A stretch of DNA of 64,000 bases from Sneathiella sp. HT1-7 (GTDB lineage: Bacteria > Pseudomonadota > Alphaproteobacteria > Sneathiellales > Sneathiellaceae): positions 248,001 through 312,000 of the forward strand of contig NZ_JAJFZN010000002.1 in the NCBI RefSeq assembly GCF_020731145.1. Direction: 5' to 3'. Position 1 is the first letter of the stretch, and the number at the start of each line of letters is the position of its first letter. Shown one piece after another: positions 1 to 7,830 of the stretch. Under the pieces are notes generated by a model. It saw nothing but the letters and a program-made list of their open reading frames with translations. It had not been told where the DNA came from and made no database searches. A program made the position numbers and the translations under genes.

Positions 1-183
1 GAGGTCGCCCTCACCATTGAGGAATTGGGTCTTCCCAATGATATGGCGCAAGCGACCGTGAACTGGCAGTCGCGCATTGGTAATCTTGGTATGACGGTGG
101 GTAAAGATAACTATCAGAGCCGGGCAGATGAATTGCTGGCGCGGTTCAATAAGAATACTGAAAAAATGGAGACGGAAGAATGA
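1..183 (+). CDS. C-terminal fragment of an unidentified protein
   Basis: An open frame runs from the first base of the window to a TGA at 181-183 and gives the last 60 residues of a protein. The tail is charged (it contains ARFNKNTEKMETEE) and has no motif I recognise. Its stop overlaps the ATG of the following ligC-like gene by the ATGA arrangement, so the two are very probably co-transcribed and translationally coupled. By context it may be another enzyme of the protocatechuate 4,5-cleavage pathway, but nothing in the fragment proves that. Confidence 0.6.
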   Translation, partial: EVALTIEELGLPNDMAQATVNWQSRIGNLGMTVGKDNYQSRADELLARFNKNTEKMETEE

Positions 184-1127
184 GAGTTTGTGTTGCGGGC
201 GCTGCGGGAGCCTTTGGGCAAAAACATCTGGATGCCATCAGCAAGATCGACGGTGTAGAGGTAACTTCAATCGTTGGCCGGGAAGATAAGAGTACACAAG
301 AGGCGGCAAAAGCACGCAGCATTGGGCATTGGACACTTGATCTCTCCGAGAGCCTCGCGCGGGATGATGTGGATTGCGTGATTTTATCGACACCTACGCA
401 AATGCATGCGGATCAAGCTATCCAGTGCCTGCAAGCCGGAAAACACGTTCTTGTCGAGATCCCCATGGCGGACAACCTTGCAGATTCCCATCGGTTGGTT
501 GCGTCTCAACAGGAAACTGGTCTGATCGCAATGGCCGGGCATGTCCGCCGTTTTAACCCTAGCCATCAATGGATTCATAACAAGATCAATGCGGGCGAAC
601 TCTCTTTGCAGCAACTTGATGTGCAAACATACTTTTTCCGCCGGACTAATACCAACGCGCTTGGGAAACCAAGAAGTTGGACAGATCATCTTCTTTGGCA
701 TCATGCCTGCCATACTGTCGATCTTTTCCAGTACCAAACCGGAGCCGCGGCGGCGCAAGTCTATGGGTTGGAGGGGCCGCACCATCCGGAGCTTGGCATT
801 GCCCTTGATATGAGTATTGGAATGAAGGCGCCATCCGGTGCGCTCTGCACCTTATCTCTCTCGTTTAACAACGACGGGCCGCTGGGCACCTTCTTTCGCT
901 ATATTTGCGATAAGGGTACTTATATCGCGCGATATGATGATCTGGTGGATGGTTATGAAAATCCGATCGATCTGTCGGATGTTGCGGTTTCAAATAACGG
1001 TATTGAATTAATTGACCGGGAATTCTTCTCGGCAATCAAGGAAGGACGCGAGCCCAATAGCTCAGTGGCGCAATGCCTTTCGGCGATGGAAACGCTGGAT
1101 CGTATCGAGAAAAGCTTCAACGGTTAG
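180..1127 (+). CDS. ligC: 4-carboxy-2-hydroxymuconate-6-semialdehyde dehydrogenase (LigC-like, Gfo/Idh/MocA family)
   Basis: This 315-residue cytoplasmic oxidoreductase should oxidise the ring-cleavage product of protocatechuate 4,5-dioxygenase (as its cyclic hemiacetal) to 2-pyrone-4,6-dicarboxylate using NADP. The N-terminus carries a Rossmann dinucleotide-binding glycine motif (GAAGAFG, residues 7-13). The usual Gfo/Idh EKP triad appears as EIP at 93-95. Stretches such as MAGHVRRFNPSHQ, DVQTYFFRR, RSWTDHLLWHHA and LSFNNDGPLGTFFRYI match the sphingomonad LigC proteins I know, and the length is typical of the family. The ATG overlaps the stop of the preceding gene. No ring-cleavage dioxygenase lies in the window, so the rest of the pathway must be to the left. 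The assignment rests on recalled similarity; a related Gfo/Idh dehydrogenase is the alternative. Confidence 0.8.
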   Translation: MRVCVAGAAGAFGQKHLDAISKIDGVEVTSIVGREDKSTQEAAKARSIGHWTLDLSESLARDDVDCVILSTPTQMHADQAIQCLQAGKHVLVEIPMADNLADSHRLVASQQETGLIAMAGHVRRFNPSHQWIHNKINAGELSLQQLDVQTYFFRRTNTNALGKPRSWTDHLLWHHACHTVDLFQYQTGAAAAQVYGLEGPHHPELGIALDMSIGMKAPSGALCTLSLSFNNDGPLGTFFRYICDKGTYIARYDDLVDGYENPIDLSDVAVSNNGIELIDREFFSAIKEGREPNSSVAQCLSAMETLDRIEKSFNG

Positions 1128-1201
1128 TTTGATTGGTTGACTTCATTATCGAGACGTGACGCAATGACTGGCGTTACTTTTTGCCAACGCCGGTCAAGTT
1201 T

Positions 1202-2419
1202 ATGTTGCGTCTCCAAGGCACCTTGCCTTTTGTTCGTCAGGAATGGCGGTTCCTCCTCTTCGGTATGCTCTTGGCCTTCTGGTCCGGCCCGGGCCAGACC
1301 TATGTCATTTCGGTCATCGGTGGAGATATCCGGTCTGACTTTAACCTTAGCAATGGTGAGTTTGGTACGATTTACACAGTGGCTACGCTTGTTTGCGCAG
1401 CAATTTTGTGGAAGGCGGGGCCGCTTGTCGACCGGCTACCTCTAAAAAGCTTTGTTGTGAAAGTTAGCCTTCTGATGGTTGCGGCGACTATGGCGTTCGG
1501 GTTTGTCCAATGGCCCATCACGCTTTTCTTTGGCATTATTGCAATTCGCTTTATGGGGCAAGGAATGATGACGCATATTGCGCTGACTTCCATGGCGCGC
1601 CGGTATGAAGCGGAACGTGGCCGCGCGGTTGCTGTCGCCGGACTGGGCTTCCCGCTTGGACAGGCATTGTTCCCCCCGCTAATCGTATTGGCGCTCGGGT
1701 TTGTTGACTGGCGATTGGTTTGGCCAGCTATGGGTATTCTTGCGGCTTTTACCTTGCTACCAGTGGAGCCGTTTCTAATCCGCCATACCAGCCATCAGGA
1801 CGGTGCCGGTGCAACGGTTCTGCAGGCGGCTGATGAAGATGCAAAACACTGGACTCGGGCGGAAATGCTCCGTGATAAGAAATTCTATTTTTTGGTTCCG
1901 ACCGCAATGGCGCCTGCCGCGATAGTCACCGGCCTTTTTTTCCATCAGGTTTATTTAGTCGAAATGAAAGGCTGGAGTTTCGAGTTTTGGAGCTTTTCCT
2001 TTATTGTTTTCGCTTTTGCGTCGTTGTTTGGCGGGGTAATCTCAGGGTTTCTCGTGGACATGTATCGAGCAAGGCGGTTAGTCCCATATGTTCTACTTCC
2101 GATGTCTCTAGGAATTCTTCTGTTCGCATATGCGCATACGCAGACCTACGCCCTTCTTGTAATGTTTTTTCTGGGGATTGGGTCCGGCGGTACAAATCCT
2201 GTGCTGTCGTCTCTTTGGCCGGAAATATACGGAACACGCCATCTTGGTGCCATCCGTTCAGTGGCGACAGTTGTTATGGTATTTGGCTCTGCGCTCGGGC
2301 CAGTGTTTATGGGGTGGGCTCTTGATGCGTCAATATCTCTTGAAGCCATTATCATAGCCTCAGTCATAATTACTTTTATTTCTGCCTTTCTTGCCAAATT
2401 AGCGTTTTTCATCAAATAG
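1202..2419 (+). CDS. major facilitator superfamily transporter
   Basis: A 405-residue, very hydrophobic protein with about 12 membrane segments and a charged central loop around residues 195-220, as expected for an MFS carrier. The loop after TM2 reads AGPLVDRLPLK, a version of the MFS G-x-x-x-D-R signature, and a second D-containing loop follows TM8 (FLVDMYRARR). I chose the ATG at 1202 because it precedes TM1 directly; a TTG at 1181 would add seven residues, and neither has a good Shine-Dalgarno sequence. It follows ligC in the same direction after 74 bases, so uptake of an aromatic or organic acid is a reasonable inference, but the substrate cannot be read from the sequence. Confidence 0.8.
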   Translation: MLRLQGTLPFVRQEWRFLLFGMLLAFWSGPGQTYVISVIGGDIRSDFNLSNGEFGTIYTVATLVCAAILWKAGPLVDRLPLKSFVVKVSLLMVAATMAFGFVQWPITLFFGIIAIRFMGQGMMTHIALTSMARRYEAERGRAVAVAGLGFPLGQALFPPLIVLALGFVDWRLVWPAMGILAAFTLLPVEPFLIRHTSHQDGAGATVLQAADEDAKHWTRAEMLRDKKFYFLVPTAMAPAAIVTGLFFHQVYLVEMKGWSFEFWSFSFIVFAFASLFGGVISGFLVDMYRARRLVPYVLLPMSLGILLFAYAHTQTYALLVMFFLGIGSGGTNPVLSSLWPEIYGTRHLGAIRSVATVVMVFGSALGPVFMGWALDASISLEAIIIASVIITFISAFLAKLAFFIK

Positions 2420-2610
2420 ACCCTTAGCATACCACGTATTGCTAATGCCGCGCGCAGATTTCCTGCCGAGTTAATTAAAATTTTCCTAACTTTTTCACCT
2501 TTATCCCTCGTTTAGGGGATGTGGGGTTCTCTTCCGTCATAGTAGGTTTGCTCCATAATTGAGAAAAATAAAGACAGATTGATCGAATCTGGCTATTTTT
2601 TTAACGGGTT

Positions 2611-2623
2611 AGCTAAATTAGCT
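2611..2623. promoter_or_regulatory. 13-base perfect palindrome upstream of the RTX gene
   Basis: AGCTAA-A-TTAGCT forms an exact odd palindrome 38 bases before the ATG of the large secreted protein gene, within a 241-base intergenic region that otherwise holds only A/T-rich sequence. The position fits a repressor or activator site, but no regulator is identified and the motif was seen only once. Confidence 0.3.
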
Positions 2624-2660
2624 TGGCCACAGTATGGTAAAGTGAGTGGAGTAAGGCAAA

Positions 2661-5303
2661 ATGGCGACGTCTAACGGCAGCAACGGTAGCGGTTCCGGAA
2701 AAGTAATGGGGCCCGAAATAATTATCGAGGCAACTCCGGGAAAAACAATCAAGTTACCTGTTGAGTCACTGGCAAATATTCAGTTTGTTCAGGATGCAGG
2801 AAATCTACTTGTCGTGCCGATTGATGGTGGAGATACCTATTTGCTGCAAGACTTCCTGACATTTGGTGCCACTGAAAACCCTCCTCAGATTGAGCTGGAG
2901 AATGGTGAAGTCGTCGAAATCGGAGAAATTACGCCGCTTGTTCAAGGCTTTTCGATTGCGGACATAAATCCAGAGGCTGGTGATGATAACAGTGATGGTG
3001 GCGGTGCGAACTTCCGACCCTTTACCGAAGGCGATATAGGTGATCCACTCGACATTTCCGGGTTGCTCGCTGGAACCGAGCTTGCGTTTGGACGCGATGA
3101 AATTGAAGAAATCATCGGAGAGAATGAGAATTTTCCTTCAACATCAACGCTGACGGATGATCCAGGCGGCATTGTTACTCTGACTTTCTCTACACCCTTA
3201 GGGGCAGCCGCTCCGGCAGCCGGAGGGTACGAAGATTGGCAGCCTAATCAGAATGTTGGGGATACGACTGAATTCCCGATGCAGATGCTTGTTGATTTTG
3301 CTCCCGAAACGGACGAAGAATTGACGTCCATAGATATTTCCGGCTTTCCAGACGGTACGCGTTTCTTCGTTGGCGGCGCAACGCCGGGCGATGAAGTGGA
3401 TGTGACTGGCGGGAGTTTTGCTGTCGTGGCGGCAGCGGGTGTATTGCCGACCATGTATGTTTTGCCGCCGGCAAACAGCGACGCAGATATCACGCTTAAT
3501 GTCCTCGCAAACTATGTGAATGGTGGTGGTGAAGTCGGAGCTTCGGAAGTTTCGGGAACGGCCGTAATCGACGCGGCTGCCGACGCTCCCACGCTCGCGG
3601 GTGGAGATGCCAGCGGCGATGAAAATACAGCAATTTCTATCCCTGAAATCACGGCCGCGCTTCAAGACACGGATGAGTCAGAAACTCTGGCCGTGTCGAT
3701 TGGCGGCGTTCCCGTTGGTGCTACGCTCACTGATGGGGTGAACAGTTTTACGGGCGATGGTTCAGACGTAGATGTTTCCGGATGGGATCTGGCCGCGCTG
3801 ACCATCACTCCGCCAACGGATGACGATGCGGATTTCTCTTTAACGGTAACTGCGGTTGCCACTGAGACTGCAACAGTTGCTGATGGCGGTGAGTTGACAG
3901 AAGCGAATAACACGGCAAGCAGCAGCTTCACCATTGACGTAACGGTAAATGATGTTCCTCCGGGTGATGACGGTCCGACGGCGGTTGATGATGGTCCGGT
4001 AATTAAGGTGGAGCCAGCGGATGTTCATGCTGTTCTCGTAATTGATACATCGGGAAGTATGAATGCGACTGAGTTGGGCTTGATGAAAGAGGCACTGATA
4101 AATTTGGCGTCGACACTGTTCGAGCAAAACCCGGATGGCACGGTGATTACTCTGATAGATTTTGATGAAACGGCGCGGTTTATAGGAGATGGAACTTTCA
4201 CAACGCTGGACTCCATTTTGGTGGCATTGGAGCCCCTAGACGCCTGGAGCGGAGGGAACACAAACTACGAGGATGCACTCAATCTTGCGAGTACTGTAGA
4301 TTTTGTTCCGGGGTACGATCAGGAGATCTATTTCATTTCCGATGGTCAGCCAACCATAGGAGACACTCAGACCGGTATTGACGATTTCAATAATTGGGTG
4401 ACGAATGACCTGAGCGGCGCCAAGGTGTACGCCGTCGGCTTGGGTGGAGATGCTGATAACAGCGCATTCCTAGGCCAGATAGACAATACTCCCGATGATA
4501 ATAATCTCGATCCAGCTGCAGGTGATCCGTATCTTTATGTGGAAGATCCGGAAGATCTTTCGGCGAGTATTCAGCCAAGTGATGCCTGGGTGACGGGTAA
4601 TGTCCTTGAAAATGACATTCCTGGAACTGATCCACTGGCGGATGTCCCTATCATCTCCTTCATCTACAATGGGGTGACGTATGATTTGTCGACCCCCTCA
4701 GGGCCAACCGTTTTTGTTGATGGCACATTTATAGCTATTGATACGGAATTTGGTGTTTTTGAGCTGGACTTTGAAACTGGTGAATATGCTTATTTGGTTC
4801 AGTCAGATGTTGCTAATACCGAGACTGAAGTGTTTTCTTACACCATTTCAGACAATGACGGTTCAACCAGTTCTGCCGACCTTACCTTTTCCATTGTTCC
4901 TGAGGATACGTTTACAGGAACTGCGGCGGCAGAGGTAATCGAGGGTGGCTCTAGCAATGACTACATCATCGGAGCTGGTGGAGACGACACGCTTTCTGGT
5001 GGAGATGGTGATGATCGATTTGTTTATCAGAATGTGGGTACCGACGGGATTGATACAATTACAGACTTTGGTGTCAACGGAGACGCAGATATCATCGATC
5101 TGACGGCATTGTTCGATGAACTTGGCATTGCGGCAGCTGATCGGGCGGGACATGTTAACTTCGCAGAAGTGGGTGGTAACACAACGATTACCGTTACGGA
5201 TGCAGCAGATGCGGAAATCGCCGGATTCTCGATTGTTGTGGAAAATGCATCGCTTAACAACGCCGATATTACAAATGGAAAGATAGTCGTCGACGAAAGT
5301 TAG
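2661..5303 (+). CDS. RTX-type secreted protein with von Willebrand A domain (type I secretion substrate)
   Basis: An acidic protein of 880 residues, very poor in cysteine, with no Sec signal peptide, predicted to leave the cell through a type I (ABC/MFP/OMP) exporter. Residues 1-100 resemble the N-terminal module of large RTX adhesins. Residues ~160-440 are beta-rich, Asp/Thr/Gly-rich repeats. A von Willebrand A domain spans ~454-636, with the metal-site motif DTSGS near 461 and a later FISDG. A VCBS/cadherin-like segment follows at ~645-755 (VLENDIPG, FSYTISDNDGS). Residues ~760-790 carry a nonapeptide-type Ca-binding repeat (GAGGDDTLSGGDGDDRF), then TITDFG...DIIDL, typical of the C-terminal secretion region. 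The ATG follows GTAAGG. Its likely role is adhesion or matrix binding. No exporter genes are nearby, so secretion must use a system encoded elsewhere. Confidence 0.8.
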   Translation: MATSNGSNGSGSGKVMGPEIIIEATPGKTIKLPVESLANIQFVQDAGNLLVVPIDGGDTYLLQDFLTFGATENPPQIELENGEVVEIGEITPLVQGFSIADINPEAGDDNSDGGGANFRPFTEGDIGDPLDISGLLAGTELAFGRDEIEEIIGENENFPSTSTLTDDPGGIVTLTFSTPLGAAAPAAGGYEDWQPNQNVGDTTEFPMQMLVDFAPETDEELTSIDISGFPDGTRFFVGGATPGDEVDVTGGSFAVVAAAGVLPTMYVLPPANSDADITLNVLANYVNGGGEVGASEVSGTAVIDAAADAPTLAGGDASGDENTAISIPEITAALQDTDESETLAVSIGGVPVGATLTDGVNSFTGDGSDVDVSGWDLAALTITPPTDDDADFSLTVTAVATETATVADGGELTEANNTASSSFTIDVTVNDVPPGDDGPTAVDDGPVIKVEPADVHAVLVIDTSGSMNATELGLMKEALINLASTLFEQNPDGTVITLIDFDETARFIGDGTFTTLDSILVALEPLDAWSGGNTNYEDALNLASTVDFVPGYDQEIYFISDGQPTIGDTQTGIDDFNNWVTNDLSGAKVYAVGLGGDADNSAFLGQIDNTPDDNNLDPAAGDPYLYVEDPEDLSASIQPSDAWVTGNVLENDIPGTDPLADVPIISFIYNGVTYDLSTPSGPTVFVDGTFIAIDTEFGVFELDFETGEYAYLVQSDVANTETEVFSYTISDNDGSTSSADLTFSIVPEDTFTGTAAAEVIEGGSSNDYIIGAGGDDTLSGGDGDDRFVYQNVGTDGIDTITDFGVNGDADIIDLTALFDELGIAAADRAGHVNFAEVGGNTTITVTDAADAEIAGFSIVVENASLNNADITNGKIVVDES

Positions 5304-5322
5304 TTCGTTGCTGACAGGAGGG

Positions 5323-5354
5323 AAAGGGCCGCATTTTTGCGGCCTTTTTCTTTT
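5323..5354 (+). terminator. rho-independent terminator after the RTX gene
   Basis: The arms GGCCGC (5327-5332) and GCGGCC (5339-5344) pair around an ATTTTT loop, and TTTTTCTTTT follows directly. It begins about 20 bases after the RTX stop codon and therefore closes that transcript as a single-gene unit. Confidence 0.85.
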
Positions 5355-5448
5355 GTGAAACAGGTTAAATGACTGGAAGCCTTGGATGGCTTGCCTTACT
5401 ATACCTCTGCCGATGCGGGATTTGCTCGGGTGAAACAGGGGTAGTATA

Positions 5449-5994
5449 TTGACCAGAGTAAATTATTTTCTGATTGTTATGGCTGTTATGATAGCAGCGC
5501 CCATCATCGCGAACGCGAAGGATTTGTCCATTGCCGCGTTCAAGGGGGATTGGCGGGGTAATGCCATTTCTGAAAGTAACGTCAGCGTCAATTTTGCGAT
5601 CACGAGCCGCGATATCGACGTGAGCATCAAGCCGGACGAGAGTGGTAATTTTACCATTACATGGCGGACGCTTTTGCGCCAGAAGGGCGCGCCGGAAAGC
5701 CCGAAGGAGTCCTTGAAGGAAACCACTCTTACTTTTGTCAAAACAGATAGCCCGAATGTCTGGAAGGACAGCAAGGGCGGTGATGCCTACGCGGGTGAAA
5801 GCATTTCCTGGGCGCGATTGAAAAAGCAGACCTTAACTGTTTATGTCATGGCAATCAGCGATGCCGGTGACTATGACATGCAAGTCTATAAACGTACCCT
5901 GACTGGTGTAAATATGGAGCTTGATTTCACGGCAATTCGTGATGGTGCAATACGGCGAACCGCGAAGGGCCGGCTGATCCTCAACAATTACTAA
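5449..5994 (+). CDS. hypothetical exported protein, 181 residues
   Basis: The product begins with a Sec signal peptide: basic start MTRVNY, a hydrophobic core through residue ~20, and a likely cut after IANA near residue 23. The mature protein of about 158 residues is beta-strand-rich (VSVNFAITSRDIDVSIKPDE, FTITWRT) and contains no cysteine. I do not recognise the family; a small periplasmic beta-barrel or lipocalin-like fold is possible. The start is a TTG preceded by CAGGGG at suitable spacing, and no in-frame ATG would keep the signal peptide intact. The gene sits alone between the RTX terminator and the convergent regulator gene. Confidence 0.65.
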   Translation: MTRVNYFLIVMAVMIAAPIIANAKDLSIAAFKGDWRGNAISESNVSVNFAITSRDIDVSIKPDESGNFTITWRTLLRQKGAPESPKESLKETTLTFVKTDSPNVWKDSKGGDAYAGESISWARLKKQTLTVYVMAISDAGDYDMQVYKRTLTGVNMELDFTAIRDGAIRRTAKGRLILNNY

Positions 5995-6008
5995 GCACTG
6001 GCGCTGAT

Positions 6009-7625
6009 TTAGAAATCTCCAATGCCTGGCGAAATATTGCGTTTTTGTGGCGTAATCTGACGGGTTTGCGATGGTGGTGGTGCAGCGCGCTGTGCACAGT
6101 TTGCCCGTTCGCAAAGGCGGCAAGTTATGCCGACAGGCATGACTGTCTTAGGGGCGGCCAGATTGAGGCCATCGGCGTAAATCACTCGGTTTGCTTCTGC
6201 AATGTCACAGCCAATGCTGATGGCATAATGCCGCTTCGGTTGGGCATAGCCTAAACTCGGTTTGGTTACGGTGCGCGCGATAGAGAAGAACCGCTGCCCA
6301 TCAGGCATTTCAGAAATTTGTGGGCAAAGCGTGCCGGGGGTTAGAAAGGCTGCATGAAGAACCCAGCGCGGACAAGAGTTGCCATAACGTGGAATGCGCA
6401 AACCCGACGCACTGTATCGTTTTGAGATATTTCCGGCAATGTCACTACGGATCAAATGGAAAGGAACGCCGCTGCTACCTGGCCGCACTAAGGTGGTCAG
6501 GCGATGGCAAATCTGTTCAAAACTTGCATCAAACTGCTGCTGTAGCAATTCAATATCATACCGCAGATCTTCTGCTGATTGAAAGAAAACCTCATAGGGG
6601 AACAGAAAGGCTCCCGCGAAGTAATTTGCAAGCGCCGAAACGCCCTTTTGTTTCGCCGCCTCAGTCGGAAGTTCAGGAGCATTCACAAGCTCCTGAAAGA
6701 GGTCTGTATATTTAAGTTGCCCGCAAAGAAGCGCAAGGTGGAATTTGACGCTCGACTGCGGTAGTGATTTTGAAAGTACGAGCGTGTGGTCCTTTTCATC
6801 ATACAGGGTCGCCTCGGTATTATGACTTTCCCGAGAGGCAAACTCGATCTGAATGCCGTGTTTCTCCTGCAGGTAATCCATCATGATAGGGGTCGACAGG
6901 AGATCGTGATCATTGAAGGAGGCGCGAAACTCCGCTGCCGCCTGTTCTATCGGGTCAAAATAATTATTTCGGGCCTGAATAAAATCCGATACCGCTTCAT
7001 TCGGTGATGGCGCCCAGGCTTTGCCTGTCAGGCTGCCGTCGCCGACAACACCGAGCATTTCGTTCACTGTATCATTAAGAGCCTCGCTGTCCTTAAGCGC
7101 GATTTGAAGGAATTCTCTGCGTTCCTTTGGGCCAAGGTCATCATTGTCATGTACGATTTCGGTCGACGACATAATAGATGTTACGAGAGTACGCAGCCGA
7201 AAGGAGGAGCCTGCGAAAAGAAAATCCTGTGAGAGCCGCTCGCTCAATAATTGTAAATCCGTTTGGGCGGTTTTAAACGCATCATATGCTTTCTTGAAAG
7301 CTGAGCTGAGAGCGGGTGCATCTGCCGCCATTTCCGCAATTTCTTCGTCAGTAAAATTATCGTCCGTAAAAAGCGGATCTTTTAGGGCGTCTGTAATTTC
7401 ACCGATTAGATAGCCTTCTTCTTGTGGTGAGAAAACCTGTGGATCGACTTTTAGGATCTTGCTGAGATGCAGCAGCAATGGAACCGTGATGCTACGCCTG
7501 TTATGCTCAAGTAAATTAAGATAGCTGGCTGAGATGCCGAGGCGATCAGCTAAATCTACCTGAGTCAGTTTTTTCTCCTTGCGCAATCGCCGTAAACGAT
7601 TGCCAAGTAGGGGTGATTTGGCCAT
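6009..7625 (-). CDS. XRE-family regulator with IrrE-like/DUF2083 C-terminus (ScfR/RamB type)
   Basis: A cytoplasmic transcription factor of 538 residues. Residues ~9-65 form an XRE helix-turn-helix (RRLRKEKKLTQVDLADRLGI, then SYLNLLEHNRR). The central and C-terminal parts match the short-chain fatty acyl-CoA regulator architecture (RamB, PccR, MccR), with a degenerate ImmA/IrrE-like segment lacking the HEXXH zinc motif. The tail has clustered cysteines (C502, C505, C510), also usual in this group. Family members sense acyl-CoA status and control acetate or propionate genes. Here the gene is divergent from an ABC importer and acetyl-CoA synthetase, across a 205-base region carrying repeated TTTACAAA sites. 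Control of that operon, and of itself, is inferred. The C-terminal end converges with the preceding gene, 14 bases apart. Confidence 0.82.
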   Translation of the reverse strand: MAKSPLLGNRLRRLRKEKKLTQVDLADRLGISASYLNLLEHNRRSITVPLLLHLSKILKVDPQVFSPQEEGYLIGEITDALKDPLFTDDNFTDEEIAEMAADAPALSSAFKKAYDAFKTAQTDLQLLSERLSQDFLFAGSSFRLRTLVTSIMSSTEIVHDNDDLGPKERREFLQIALKDSEALNDTVNEMLGVVGDGSLTGKAWAPSPNEAVSDFIQARNNYFDPIEQAAAEFRASFNDHDLLSTPIMMDYLQEKHGIQIEFASRESHNTEATLYDEKDHTLVLSKSLPQSSVKFHLALLCGQLKYTDLFQELVNAPELPTEAAKQKGVSALANYFAGAFLFPYEVFFQSAEDLRYDIELLQQQFDASFEQICHRLTTLVRPGSSGVPFHLIRSDIAGNISKRYSASGLRIPRYGNSCPRWVLHAAFLTPGTLCPQISEMPDGQRFFSIARTVTKPSLGYAQPKRHYAISIGCDIAEANRVIYADGLNLAAPKTVMPVGITCRLCERANCAQRAAPPPSQTRQITPQKRNISPGIGDF

Positions 7626-7640
7626 CTTCCTATCCGAAAC

Positions 7641-7709
7641 TTTACAAAGATTTACAAATTTACAAATTAGATTAGTAATTGTTTACATAAAAAACCGATG
7701 TTTTACAAG
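7641..7709. promoter_or_regulatory. cluster of TTTACAAA-like sites (candidate operator of the XRE/ScfR regulator)
   Basis: TTTACAAA occurs exactly at 7641-7648, 7651-7658 and 7659-7666, with relaxed copies TTTACATA (7682-7689) and TTTACAAG (7702-7709). A further TTTACAT is at 7745-7751. RamB and PccR-type regulators are reported to bind TTTGCAAA-like sequences, often paired, so these one-base variants next to a regulator of that type form a credible operator array. They lie 16-84 bases upstream of the regulator start and 120-190 bases before the binding-protein gene. Confidence 0.6.
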
Positions 7710-7830
7710 GTTTTGATGGGAAAAATAGCGAAAATGTGAAATTTTTACATGGCAGGGAGAAGTTTGCGTTGAAAAATATAACACAGACATCTTGCCCGGG
7801 GATGATCCACTAGAATATGGGAGACAATTC

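Noticed and set aside
2420-2460. Weak inverted repeat TAGCA...TGCTA after the MFS gene as a terminator
   Set aside because: The stem is only five base pairs plus a bulged extension, and no T-run follows.
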